Shown here in pieces: positions 48,370-57,534 of a DNA stretch of 64,000 bases. Below the pieces are notes generated by a model, which did not search any database, was not told the origin of the DNA, and saw nothing but the letters and a program-made list of their open reading frames with translations. The translations under genes and the position numbers were made by a program. Origin of the DNA: Symbiodinium natans (Eukaryota; Sar; Dinophyceae; Suessiales; Symbiodiniaceae); NCBI GenBank assembly GCA_905221605.1, contig CAJNDS010000957.1, positions 733,501 through 797,500 on the forward strand. The letters run 5' to 3'. Within the stretch, counting starts at the first letter, position 1. Every line of letters begins with the position of its first letter.

Positions 48370-48585
48370 TCCGTCACAAAATTTGGGTTAAGGGGGAAGG
48401 AGACCGCATCCGGGTCTGCTTGTTCCAAACGCTTCTCGGAAGGAAGCCGAGGCGAATTTCTTCAGACAATCCCCATCTACAACGCTTGTTTGGACTAAGG
48501 TGCCATAATGCTCGTAGGTTCTTATGCTCTTATGCCGAGGGCAAAGTTGTAGAATCTCTCACTATAGACCGACTGGAAAGCTGAG

Positions 48586-48826
48586 GACAAGACGCTCAAC
48601 GTGCTGACTCCGTATTGCGACTTTGTGGCCTGCTGCTCAGAAAACTTAAAACTCCGATCTGTCTTGAGCTTCGTGAGTATTGCTGAAAAAGTCAGTTGGT
48701 CTGAGGCGCGAATCAAGAACAACGGCCCCTCCCCAGTGCCTTGGGGCTCTCTGCAAAGAACACTTCCTTATTGCTAGGCTGCGAGTAGAAGCACTTGAAA
48801 GCTTGGTTCGGTTTTTTTTAGATGAA
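48586..48826 (+). CDS. Two candidate exons, unrecognised
   Basis: 48586-48672 is 29 codons, phase 0 at both ends, AG|G acceptor and the strong donor GTGAGT, reading DKTLNVLTPYCDFVACCSEN and ending KLRSVLSF. A second stretch at about 48780-48832, after CTAG|G, reads LRVEALESLVRFFLDELK. The first has a leucine-spaced helical repeat look, faintly like the N-terminal part of eIF3m, but this is not claimed. They may be the end of a gene that precedes the one starting at 49009. Confidence 0.45.
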
Positions 48827-49008
48827 CTTAAGGTGCTACAAGCCATCGATTCCATCGATCACAGCGGCATTTGGGAAGGCCGAACAAGAGGGCGGGGCAA
48901 TCTCCGAAGCTTAGGCCACCAAAAACCAAAACCGCGCAAAGCCAACCTCTCATTGGCTCGTAGACTCCTCCCGGAATCCGCGGAATCCGCAGAGGCCTAC
49001 GCGCGCGC

Positions 49009-51137
49009 ATGGATACGACACAGTCCATGCGTACCTCCGTGGACTTCCCGCAGTCTTTGCGGCCTCTCAGCCTCACAAGCGTGTCCTCCGAGAGCCTGGA
49101 GCATCTCGGCTGTCACAGGGTAAAACAGGGTAAAGGGAAGGAAGTCACAAGAAGCGGACAGTTCGAGAGCATTTCTCGGAGCAGTCTTAGTTGCACTGTG
49201 CCCATGTTTGATTACATGAACTAATGCTCCAGCCTGCACAGTCTTCCCGGAGATGCCTTTCTCGTGCTGACTCAGAGGCTTTTCCGCTTGGATCGAAGCG
49301 AGAAGCTCAAAGTGCTGTTTTCCTGGCCGAGGCACTCGCTGTTGTTAAACTGTGAGCCCAAAGTAGACCGGCAACCCGGACCTCCGTGGGTCCGTGGGAG
49401 TCTGGGTCGGATGATGCAGGGATATGCAGGGGAAGATGTGGGAAGCAGCCTTTCAGACTCGCCCCTCGCTGGAGCCATCCTTGTCGAGGTCGGCAGCTAC
49501 CAGTGCTTCGACAGCCCGTCGCTTGTCTCAGACTGGGGCTTGTGTACGTTGGCATACGTTGACTTGGGGTGGTACATGGTGGCACGGCATGATGGGCATG
49601 ATGGCACGGCAGACCGCAGAGTGTCACAGTCCGCAAGTCTGCTGTTGCATCTGCGTGTAGTCTGCGTGCAGTCTGCGTGTGTCCGCCAGCTGCCGAATTG
49701 CGCTGCTCACCGCTGCGGCCTCTGCATCTGCCGGCAGCGCCGGCACCAGACAAAGCCAAGGAGACATTCGCGTAACCATTTTTTTTGCACAAGAAAGGCA
49801 TTGCTCCGAGCACTGGAATCGCGTCCTAGACTGCGCCGCAGGGCCCAGAGGATGATGTCGCGACACGGAACGCCTTGGGCATAGATCTGCAAGCTCAGGA
49901 CCACGGCCACCACGACCACAAATCGTAGTTCTTCAGAAGATGTCCTGCGATCACTGGTGCAGGAATGTTGCTGGATCTATCCTTTGAGATTGCGGGATGC
50001 AACCCCAGCAGAGTTTGGGCGCCTGAAGCAGGAGCTTGCTGGGACGGCAACCTGCTGAGATTGCAGCCTGCTGAGATTGCAGGTGGTCTTTCGCTTGGCA
50101 CATCTTCTTGTCAGGAGCAGAATCCGTTGGCCTTTGTGCTGGAAAATGGAGGACGGAGTGCACCAAATCTCGCAAGCCATCGAATGTCAGCTGGCCGGAG
50201 GATTCTGCTACCTAAACGAGGAGTCCAAAATTGTTGCGCTGACCGCCTTTTATCAGCAAGATGGTCGAAGACTTTTAAGAGCCCTCAACGAGACAGCTGA
50301 AAAACACCTCCATACCTGGTCCATACCAGTCATGTGAGTCATGTGGTCACACTGGCTGCTGAGGCCATTGTCCCCGTCGGGCGGGCCAAGATGCAGTTTC
50401 AAAGACGGGAGTTCAAAGGAGAAGCTTCCACGTTCGAGCTGCCTGGAAAGCACTGGAAGAACGCGCTTTCGAGTTTTTAGCGGGATGGAGCATGATGGAG
50501 CAGGCGGAGCAGGGAAGAGGGGAAATGCACCTGTGAAGTGGCCTTCAGGCCCGACGACATCAGTTACTGGCACGAGGTCACCTTGAAGTTTCTGAAGGCC
50601 AAGTTCCGCGTTGCCAGATTTGCAATATTTTGCAATCCCCCCAAGATGAAGTCTACAAGGGTGTACCGTTGTAAAGGTTCTGAGACATGTCAGATCAGGG
50701 TGATTGAGGTGTTTGAGGGATTATGGGGTGGAATGGTCACGCTTGGCGGCTCTAATATTGCTTTGCACCCGGGGCATGCCAGCTGCCAGCTGCCAGCTGC
50801 CAGCTGCCAGCTGCGACAATTATACAGTCGTAAACAGCCGTGCCATGCGATTGAATCAGAGAGTATACGGGAGTCTGAGCCTTTCTGCGGTCTTTCTGGC
50901 ATCTTTCTCGCAGAAACGCGGAGCTCATGAGTTTGCCTACCTGGCCCCGCGCGAAGTCTCCGCGCGTAGCGGAGTCGAGGCTGGGAGCTCCGCTGTCTCC
51001 GCTGATGAGCTCTTTGTCCTTGTCTCTCTCTGTTCTCGATGAAAAAGCCAATAGAGGTGGGTGGCCCGTATGGATCCTTCGCCTACAAGTTCATTCAGAA
51101 AGACAAGCAGGCCGTAGAGCAGAGTGTCTCAGAATGA
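49009..51137 (+). CDS. Orphan gene of nine exons, about 270 residues
   Basis: All nine exons join in phase. 49009-49119 starts with ATG (MDTTQSMRTSVDFPQSLRPL) and is serine-rich. Then 49278-49351 (AQSAVFLAEALAVVKL), 49489-49543, 49798-49878 (ALLRALESRPRLRRRAQRMM), 49963-50046 (ECCWIYPLRLRDATPAEFGR), 50115-50220, 50364-50532 (VRAAWKALEERAFEFLAGWS), 50549-50597 (PDDISYWHEVTLKFLK) and 51057-51137 (VGGPYGSFAYKFIQKDKQ), with TGA at 51135-51137. Every acceptor is AG|G; donors are GT, GC and possibly GA. The one weak join is 50533-50548, where the intron would be just 16 nt; an indel there is an alternative. The protein is basic in the middle, helical towards the end, with no signal peptide, membrane segment or recognised domain. 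Confidence 0.6.
50773..50816. repeat. 7-bp tandem repeat CCAGCTG
   Basis: Five to six copies of a heptamer that contains the palindrome CAGCTG; it lies in the last intron of the 49.0-51.1 kb gene. Confidence 0.9.
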
Positions 51138-51382
51138 GCAAAAGTCGAGCCGGGAAGAATCGGAAAGAAGTCTCAGCAGATGCCTTGAAGCCTCCAAGCA
51201 ATTTGCGGGAGGAGGTGGTCGTCTTCGACTTCATTGGGGCCGGCACCCTCTGAGAGGCGCTGAGCTGAGAGCAATCTGCGTGTCTCACGTCCAAAGAAGA
51301 AGACGTGGGGACCTCTGAGTTGCCAGTGCCCGACCCCCCCCCCATCCCCCATACTGCGTAGACATACTTAGAACACAAAATA

Positions 51383-51448
51383 TGTGTATGTATGTATGTA
51401 TGCATGCATGCATGCATGCATGCATGCATGTATGTATGTATGTATATG
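51383..51448. repeat. ATGT / ATGC tetranucleotide microsatellite
   Basis: TATG copies, then about eight CATG/GCAT copies, then TATG again, giving a near-symmetrical block. Confidence 0.95.
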
Positions 51449-51602
51449 TACAAAAAACTAAATTTGGAGATGCATAATGGGTTTCATGATGAAGGCTGCC
51501 ATCAGGGGGTTCTCCAGACCGAAACCTTTGAGTCGGGCTTGGGCGTAAGTGTGGCTGCCAGCGCGTCGGCCGCTTCCTGGCTGGGCTTTGGGCTTGGTTT
51601 TC

Positions 51603-51668
51603 GGGCTTTTAGGGTTTTTAGGGTTTTTAGGGTTTGGGTTTTTAGGGTTTTTAGGGTTTTTAGGGTGA
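51603..51668 (+). repeat. Interstitial telomere-like repeat TTTTTAGGG
   Basis: Six to seven copies of TTTTTAGGG with one TTTGGG variant. Differs from the plant/alveolate telomere unit TTTAGGG by two extra T. Located inside the window with coding sequence on both sides, so not a chromosome end in this assembly. Confidence 0.85.
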
Positions 51669-53132
51669 TTTGAGAGGGCCTCTGCAGGGTCAATTTCCAA
51701 AATGGGCGGAAGGGGCATCACCAGCAACTGCGGGCATGTCTGGCCAAAGCTGTCCGAAAGCCCGAGAGAGTTTGCCCCAAGAACAACGGGCCTAAAACGG
51801 GCCAGCAAGCCGTCAGAGAGCTTTAAAAGAGCCTCGGCCAGCCTCGCAAGAGCCCGTAGCTTTGAAGCTGCTAAAGATGTGGCAGAGAGCCGCCGTATGC
51901 CACTGCGCATTGCGGTGTCAGGAGGGCTCGGGCTGACTGGATGTGTTGCTGTCGTGTCTTGGATGTAGCGATTTGTGATGGAATTTGCTACGTGGTTTTT
52001 TGTCACCATGGTTTTCTAGCTTGGGTGTGGGGCATGGGAAAGGACTTCGATTTGTTGCCGCCGGCTTAGTCCTTGGATCTGGGGCGCGGGACGATGGGAG
52101 ATGTGTTGCCATTTATCTGGCCTCATTGGCTTATGGACTCCTTCCAGAATCCGCAAAACTTCAACGAGGATATTATCGTAGAAAATCATGCAAAGGCGTT
52201 TTGCTAAGCGACACTGTTGTTGATTGGCTGCGGAAGATCTGCGCCGTTAGCATACAGTCTGTTGGCTCTGCGAGTGTGAGACGCAACTGTTGTCACCAGG
52301 CGACTTGCTGGCAAAGCCAAAGGCCAAACCAACACTAGGCTTGTACACGGCCCTCCACTGAGATCCTGACTCCTGATTCCTTTGATTCCTTTGCTTCCTT
52401 TGGTGCTTTCCTGGAAGCTTTGCCACGCCCAGCTTCAGCCCAAGTCGCTTGAATGCTGCGTGACGGGCGGTTGCGTTCTCCTACCACGCACCACGCGTCC
52501 GAGTGAGCAAAAGAGTTCTTTGCACGTATTCAGAGTCTCAAGTTGCACATCTTGCCTCACGTGCAAAGCAGCCCCCAGATGCATCTTTGATTTCAGGCTC
52601 AAGCGTTGCAGCGGCGCTATTTACCCGGCACGATGTCACTAGCGAACCGTGTCACGTTCTGTGTCGTGACCAGGGTGCAAATGTTTTATCCTTTGGCATT
52701 CCTGGATTTCACAAGATTGCAGCATCTCGCAATCGGAAAGTTCTTGGGGACCCACAAGGAACAGGGACCACAGAGCAGGAGCATGACTGTGCCAAGGGTT
52801 TGCTTGCCTGCTTGCTTGCTACGAGATGGCTTCTCGAATTGCCCATGCTCCAAGTGTCAGGCGCGCAGGTGTGCTTGAGTGTAATTAGGCCTTATGATGA
52901 AACCTGACAGTAAGTCAACGCATGTCAAGAGCCTCTGCCAGCGAGAATCCCATTCCTAGACAACCCCTCACACAGTCACAACAAAAATTCGGAAAACACG
53001 CGCAAGAATCCTAAAGGGCCGCCTATGTTCCTGGTGAAGGAGACCGTGGGTCAGGCACTCAGTCCCCTGGAAAGAAAACATCAGCTTCTGCATAGCATTG
53101 CTACGAGCACCTGATTAAGATAAAGGTCCAAG
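51669..53132. other. No confident gene
   Basis: A 134-codon plus frame at 52503-52907 (containing ALFTRHDVTSEPCHVLCRD) is moderately protein-like but has no domain. TGATTCCTT-like short repeats lie at 52370-52400. Confidence 0.4.
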
Positions 53133-53945
53133 GTGGCCGATGAAAGGTGCGCCCTACTAGGCATCGTGCTCTTGTCTGGACCTCGTAGGGGTGCTGTGGG
53201 TGCTGCAGCCTGGGCCCAGCCATGTGATTTTCTTGTAAGACCATCCCTGGGCAAAAGATGGAAGGCCGTCCACATGCAGCCTGAACACCCCTCCGAGCTC
53301 TCCGGGCTCGGAGAGCTCGGAGGGGGCCAAGGACACGGCGTCATAAGCTTCAGGCCGCTGGAGGCCAGGCTGCCTCCTTGGCTCCTGGAGCAGGAGGGGC
53401 CAATGCGGCCAATGAGGCGGCCAGAGAGTTCGGCCGAGGATTTATCCAGGCCAGGTTTCCGCCCGCTGGAGGCCAAGGTGCCTCCTTGGCGCGTCTCGAC
53501 TTTCTCGACTTTCTCAACTTTCTCAACGTTCAAGCCACGAAACGTGCACGACGCTCCGCACAAGCAGGAGAGCTCCCACAGTTCGGCCAAAGACGCTGCT
53601 TCAACTGTGCTCGCACCCTGCTGCCCACTGGATGATCTGGATGCCAACTCGCAGATGTCAGGTTTCCTGCAACCTCACGACGCTGCGGAAAAGCAACCTT
53701 GCCCCAGAAGCTCGGGGAGCTCGGAGACTTCGGCCAAGGATGCTGCGTCGCCTGGGCTCATGCCCAGCCCGAGCACGTCCCAAGTCAGTACAGCAAGCCG
53801 TGAGCGCCGCGACCACAGCAAGTACAGAGAGCTTGGGCCAAGCCAGCCAAGCCAGCGCAGTGATGCTGACCGTTGTGGAATGTTCAAGATTGAGCCCATT
53901 TTTTGGGGGCTACCAGCTGGTTCGACAAGCTGGCGTCCGCTGTGA
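53133..53945 (+). CDS. Long open exon with internal repeats, unrecognised
   Basis: 270 codons open from an AAG|G acceptor (no ATG at the start) to TGA at 53943-53945. A motif FRPLEA(R/K)(L/V)PPW occurs twice (codons about 74 and 108). A second motif, SSAEDLSRPG / SSAKDAAST / TSAKDAASPG, occurs three times. The middle has three copies of a STF tripeptide from a GACTTTCTC DNA repeat. The protein is Ser, Pro and Gly rich and probably disordered. The repeats are seen at DNA level too but have diverged. The minus strand is open over 53081-53647, so the call is tentative. Confidence 0.35.
   Translation: MADERCALLGIVLLSGPRRGAVGAAAWAQPCDFLVRPSLGKRWKAVHMQPEHPSELSGLGELGGGQGHGVISFRPLEARLPPWLLEQEGPMRPMRRPESSAEDLSRPGFRPLEAKVPPWRVSTFSTFSTFSTFKPRNVHDAPHKQESSHSSAKDAASTVLAPCCPLDDLDANSQMSGFLQPHDAAEKQPCPRSSGSSETSAKDAASPGLMPSPSTSQVSTASRERRDHSKYRELGPSQPSQRSDADRCGMFKIEPIFWGLPAGSTSWRPL
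53288..53325. repeat. Perfect 16-bp inverted repeat with 6-nt loop
   Basis: CCCCTCCGAGCTCTCC, loop GGGCTC, then the exact reverse complement. The very GC-rich stem should be a stable hairpin in DNA or RNA. It lies inside the open exon above. Confidence 0.9.
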
Positions 53946-55165
53946 TGTCTTATGTTTCGCATGGAAGGCGCATGTGTCAATTTGATTTGCATGTTGCGCT
54001 CGCGCGAGCACACAAAATGGCTCTGATTGACCTGCCTTGGTAAATTTCGGCCTGGGGAGCTCCCCATACAGTACGCTCCAGTTCCCAACCCTGGGCGCCC
54101 GGAACTTCTTGCCCGCCCCGACTCCACTACAAGCCTCAGATAAACCACTACAAGCTTAGTCTTATCTGGAAACAACAGCGCGCCCCGTAGCCTCGCAGCC
54201 ATTGTCCTGGCAAATGCACCAAGTTACCTCAGGATGCTTCGCGCAGCAACCTGATCTGGGCTTGACGCTGACATTGATGGGCTTTTCAGTCGGCAGAAAT
54301 GTGTGAGGGGGCGGGGGGGGGGGGGGTGGGGGTTTCACATTGTTTCGCTGCAAGCAGTATGTAGATGCATCAAGATGTAACAAGTGTGGGGTACACAAGC
54401 CGAGAGGCTAAACAGGTGGACGCCCTACCCTCTGTCTAAGGTTTTATCCCAGATGTTTCCGTGACGCGCGCTCTTTAACATGAACCACGTGCAGTGGCTG
54501 TTGCAGTTGTAGACTACCGTGCGATCTGATATGTGTCGTATACATTGCTGCCACTCGGTGTGCATGTTGTATGATATGTGTTTTTCAGGTCATGTATACT
54601 GATTCTTCATCAGATCATCATGTCGCGACCTATGATAGTATAGGTTGGGACCGAGCAGGCATCTTCACTCAGAGCCACGGCAGAGGCGAAGTTAGCTTAA
54701 ACCAAACTTACCGAATCTGGTGGAACCAATGTGCCAATGTGAGTGATCATCAGACTAGAGCTCGATGAGCGCCCGGGTCAAGGTAAGGGGTTTAGCGCTT
54801 GGGCGCGGCAGCGAGACACGCTTAAATCAGTCCAGTGCTCCGTGCGAAGGCAATAGCTTTCATCGCCCAGATGTACAAAGCCTGCACGACCTCAGTGACC
54901 TCATACGCACTAGCCCATCTAATCTAACGCCTTGCGCCACGCCCTGGGCATTTGCACGGACAAGCTGATAAAGTTTCTGGCCTTTGCATTACCCTGTGGA
55001 GAAGCATGAAGAAGCCCCTCTGCCACAAGGGCTCAAGCCACATGCGTATATCCTATCCAAGGGCAGTGAGCTCAAAGCATCGAGGGTGTAGGGTTTCGCG
55101 ACAGAACCTGGCATAGCAAGTCCCCACTTTCCTACTGCGGCCCCAACTCCAGATCTTGAGAAGGC
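53946..55165. other. No confident gene
   Basis: Short frames only. A G-rich tract lies at about 54308-54335. Confidence 0.45.
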
Positions 55166-55769
55166 ATGGCTGCGACCAGCAGCAGCAACACACCTGTAAA
55201 AGCCTCAAGCCCTGACAGAAAAAAACTGACGGCAGCACGTCTGACACGTGTTCCACAGTCGCGACGCTTGGCAGCTGAGCTGCAGCTGCAAGTTGATGCA
55301 AGAGGCCTCCGCCCAGTCTCCCTCGCATGGGCCGGACTACCGTCGTATACCGTCGTGTCTCTCAAAAAGTTTGAATTAAGATTTTTCAGAGGTTGATGGC
55401 ACTCCCGGAGCTGCTCTTGTCAGATCGCCTGTCGCCAAGTTGAAGTGACGGCTCAGAACAAAGCTGGACTACTGAACCGACAGCTGCCAGGGCAGGTCTC
55501 GCTGCTTGATGAACTGGCCAGTGCGGTCACCGGCAGCAACAGCCTTAACTTGTGGCGTGCGCCAAAGGTGTGAGAGCTGTGTCCACTGTGTCCACTGTGG
55601 CCATGTTCCGGATTTCAAGGTGGACCTTTGCAGGTGCCTGGAGCACCTGGAGCACATGCCCCTCAGGTAGGCCTGTGTGAAGAGTCGAAGTTCGGTCCGA
55701 TCCGGTGCTTTGTCTCCAACATCTCAGGCATCAGAAAGTGCGGGAGCCACGGAAGGCACTGCCTTCGAG
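55166..55769 (+). CDS. Start exon and following exons of an unassigned gene (possibly the COG3 5' end)
   Basis: ATG at 55166 opens an exon to 55304 (GC donor) reading MAATSSSNTPVKASSPDRKK, then a basic helix. Exon 55491-55567 joins in phase after AG|G and reads QVSLLDELASAVTGSNSLNL. Exon 55620-55666 (VDLCRCLEHLEHMPL) and exon 55728-55769 (HQKVREPRKALPS) also join, though alternative frames exist for the last two. The next strong exons on this strand belong to COG3 at 56918, and a COG3 N-terminus of this size would fit, but no COG3-specific motif is visible here, so it could equally be a separate gene. Confidence 0.5.
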
Positions 55770-55969
55770 GCCAGGACCTTCTCGCCCAATCGCTGTCTGA
55801 GACCACGTCAGCCATCGTCAGCCATCGTCAGCCCATGCATTCCGCGGGCGCTGCCCCCGAGGCGTTTCATGGGCACTGGCACTCCGTCCGTTTGCGGCAC
55901 AGGACCCAGGAGGCGACTTTCCCATTGACTCGCGTTCAAGATTGTTTTGGTTCAACTAACTACGGATGA

Positions 55970-56917
55970 GTCATGTTGTAGTTGCAATTTTACTACATGT
56001 CGAACGCGCCTGCATTGTATATGCACATATGCCGGCCTAGACCTCACTGACCACTCCAAGACTCCACCCGGACTCCACCCCCTCCACTCCACACTCCAGG
56101 TGATGATTTTCTAGTTGCTTTAGTACGACGAGTCAATACCTGCACCGACGCGAAACTTCACATGGCAGTGCCGGCAAGCCTGCAAAGGGGCGAGGGCAAC
56201 CGAGAGGCCGCCTTCTGAGACTGAGCCGGAAGCAGAAGGGGTTCCAAAGTTACGTGGCCGGAGCCTTGCCTTTTCCTACGGCAGTGAGCCGGGGAGACCC
56301 AGAGAATGAGGTCGTGCAATCGCTGTTTGTCTTACTTTGTGATTTGCAAATGTTTCCCCTCCACACACCGCGAATCTCATTGTTTGAGTTATTGCCCCAG
56401 ATCGTATCACTTGCACGTAGATTCCGATCAACACCTAGCACTCGACAAAAGCAGATCACCCCCAGAAACTTATCATGTCTGCATTCATCCATTTTCAAAC
56501 CAATATGCTCATTCACAGACCGTGACTTTCCATCAAGACATTCGATTGGTAGTATGATAAAAGAAAACCCATCCACCGGCACAACTTCGCATTTGCATAC
56601 AAGGTGCGAGTCTCAAAGCAAAATGAGACTAAATAACCAAAAGAATGGATCTCGGTGGGCACGGGGTGTTTTTGTTCAATGTTGTTCATGACTGGGGCAT
56701 CTCTTGCTAGGGCTCCCGACGTCGCGGACGCTGGCGCTGGACTGCGGGAAGCAGACGCAGAGGGTTTCGGAGGCTTTCTTTTGCCAAGCTGCGAAGGATC
56801 TACCGCGTCCAGCAGATCTGCGACTCTGCCTGTGGAGAGCCCGGGACTTACATGGATGAAGCTATCTGTTTACCTATCACACTCTTAGCAGATTCGAATT
56901 CTCAGAGATGCTTCAAG
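55970..56917. other. Unresolved stretch, three open frames at 56655-56880
   Basis: At about 56700-56860 all three plus frames are open and moderately protein-like, so an exon may be present but cannot be chosen. Confidence 0.35.
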
Positions 56918-57534
56918 GCTCGATACTGTCTTGGACCAGCTAACAGAGCTGGACCGGCAGAGATGCGATGCACGAAGCTCAGTGGCCTCATGAAGCCTGA
57001 TAAGCTTCCAAGGGAGTCGTTCCCCTAGCAACGTCGTGCCTCGCAAACGTCGTGCACCAGCCACCAAGTTGTGTGCTGTCTAAGATTTTGTGACAAGGTT
57101 CTCCGCAAGACCACGGCGCTGCATGAGCAGTGTGAGCAGATGGTGAAGGCCGCGGCCCTGCCTCCTTCTTCCTGTATGCTCCGTTAAAGCGAGAAAGAGT
57201 CGGGAGAGGCATGAGTCAGAAAAGGGCCGGGTGCAAGGGTGTGAGGATGGTCCCCTTCTGTCAGGATCAAGAGAGACTGGCGGCAGAGGCCGAGGCAAGC
57301 CTGACCGTCACGGGGTTGCTGGGGGGCGGCTTCACAGTGGCTTCGCCTTTGCAACGAGATCCGCTGGCTGTATGAAATGTGCGTAACTGTAGATGCACTG
57401 CAGGCATCTTGGGGCTTGCTTGTACTATAGCAAGGGGGAAAGCCCTGGGCGATTTGCTGAAGGCTTTGGCCGACACACTCGATTACTTCGATCGTGTGGC
57501 AGATGTCGCGCCACGATCTCGGGATCAGATGGGG
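56918..57534 (+). CDS. COG3: COG3 (Sec34-like), conserved coiled-coil exons
   Basis: Subunit 3 of the conserved oligomeric Golgi complex, which tethers vesicles in retrograde transport within the Golgi. Four exons join in phase 0: 56918-56981 (LDTVLDQLTELDRQRCDAR), 57098-57148 (VLRKTTALHEQCEQMVK), 57265-57294 (DQERLAAEAE) and 57463 to about 57534 (ALADTLDYFDRVADVAPR). Every acceptor is AG|G; donors are GT, GC and GC. The joined frame aligns without gaps to the family signature KT-x2-LHE-x-CEQ, then E/DQ-x-L and L-x-YF, of the COG3 N-terminal domain. An in-frame alternative that reads through to 57366 is rejected because the spliced version restores the family spacing. The following ~70 residues of the family were not located. 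The next recognised COG3 exon is at 63836, after the complete uS15 gene. Confidence 0.85.

Larger units (their letters stand above)
46957..48585. other. No confident gene
   Basis: Frames at 47201-47494 and 47768-48136 have no domain. Around 47316-47400 CTCCCTGGAGTGCCCAA occurs three times as a short degenerate repeat. Confidence 0.4.

Noticed and set aside
48586-48672. Assignment of the exon to eIF3m
   Set aside because: Only a leucine and cysteine pattern agrees; no neighbouring exon supports it.
57295-57366. Longer in-frame COG3 exon reading through to 57366
   Set aside because: The extra residues break the family spacing between the DQ-x-L and L-x-YF parts; the GC donor at 57295 restores it.
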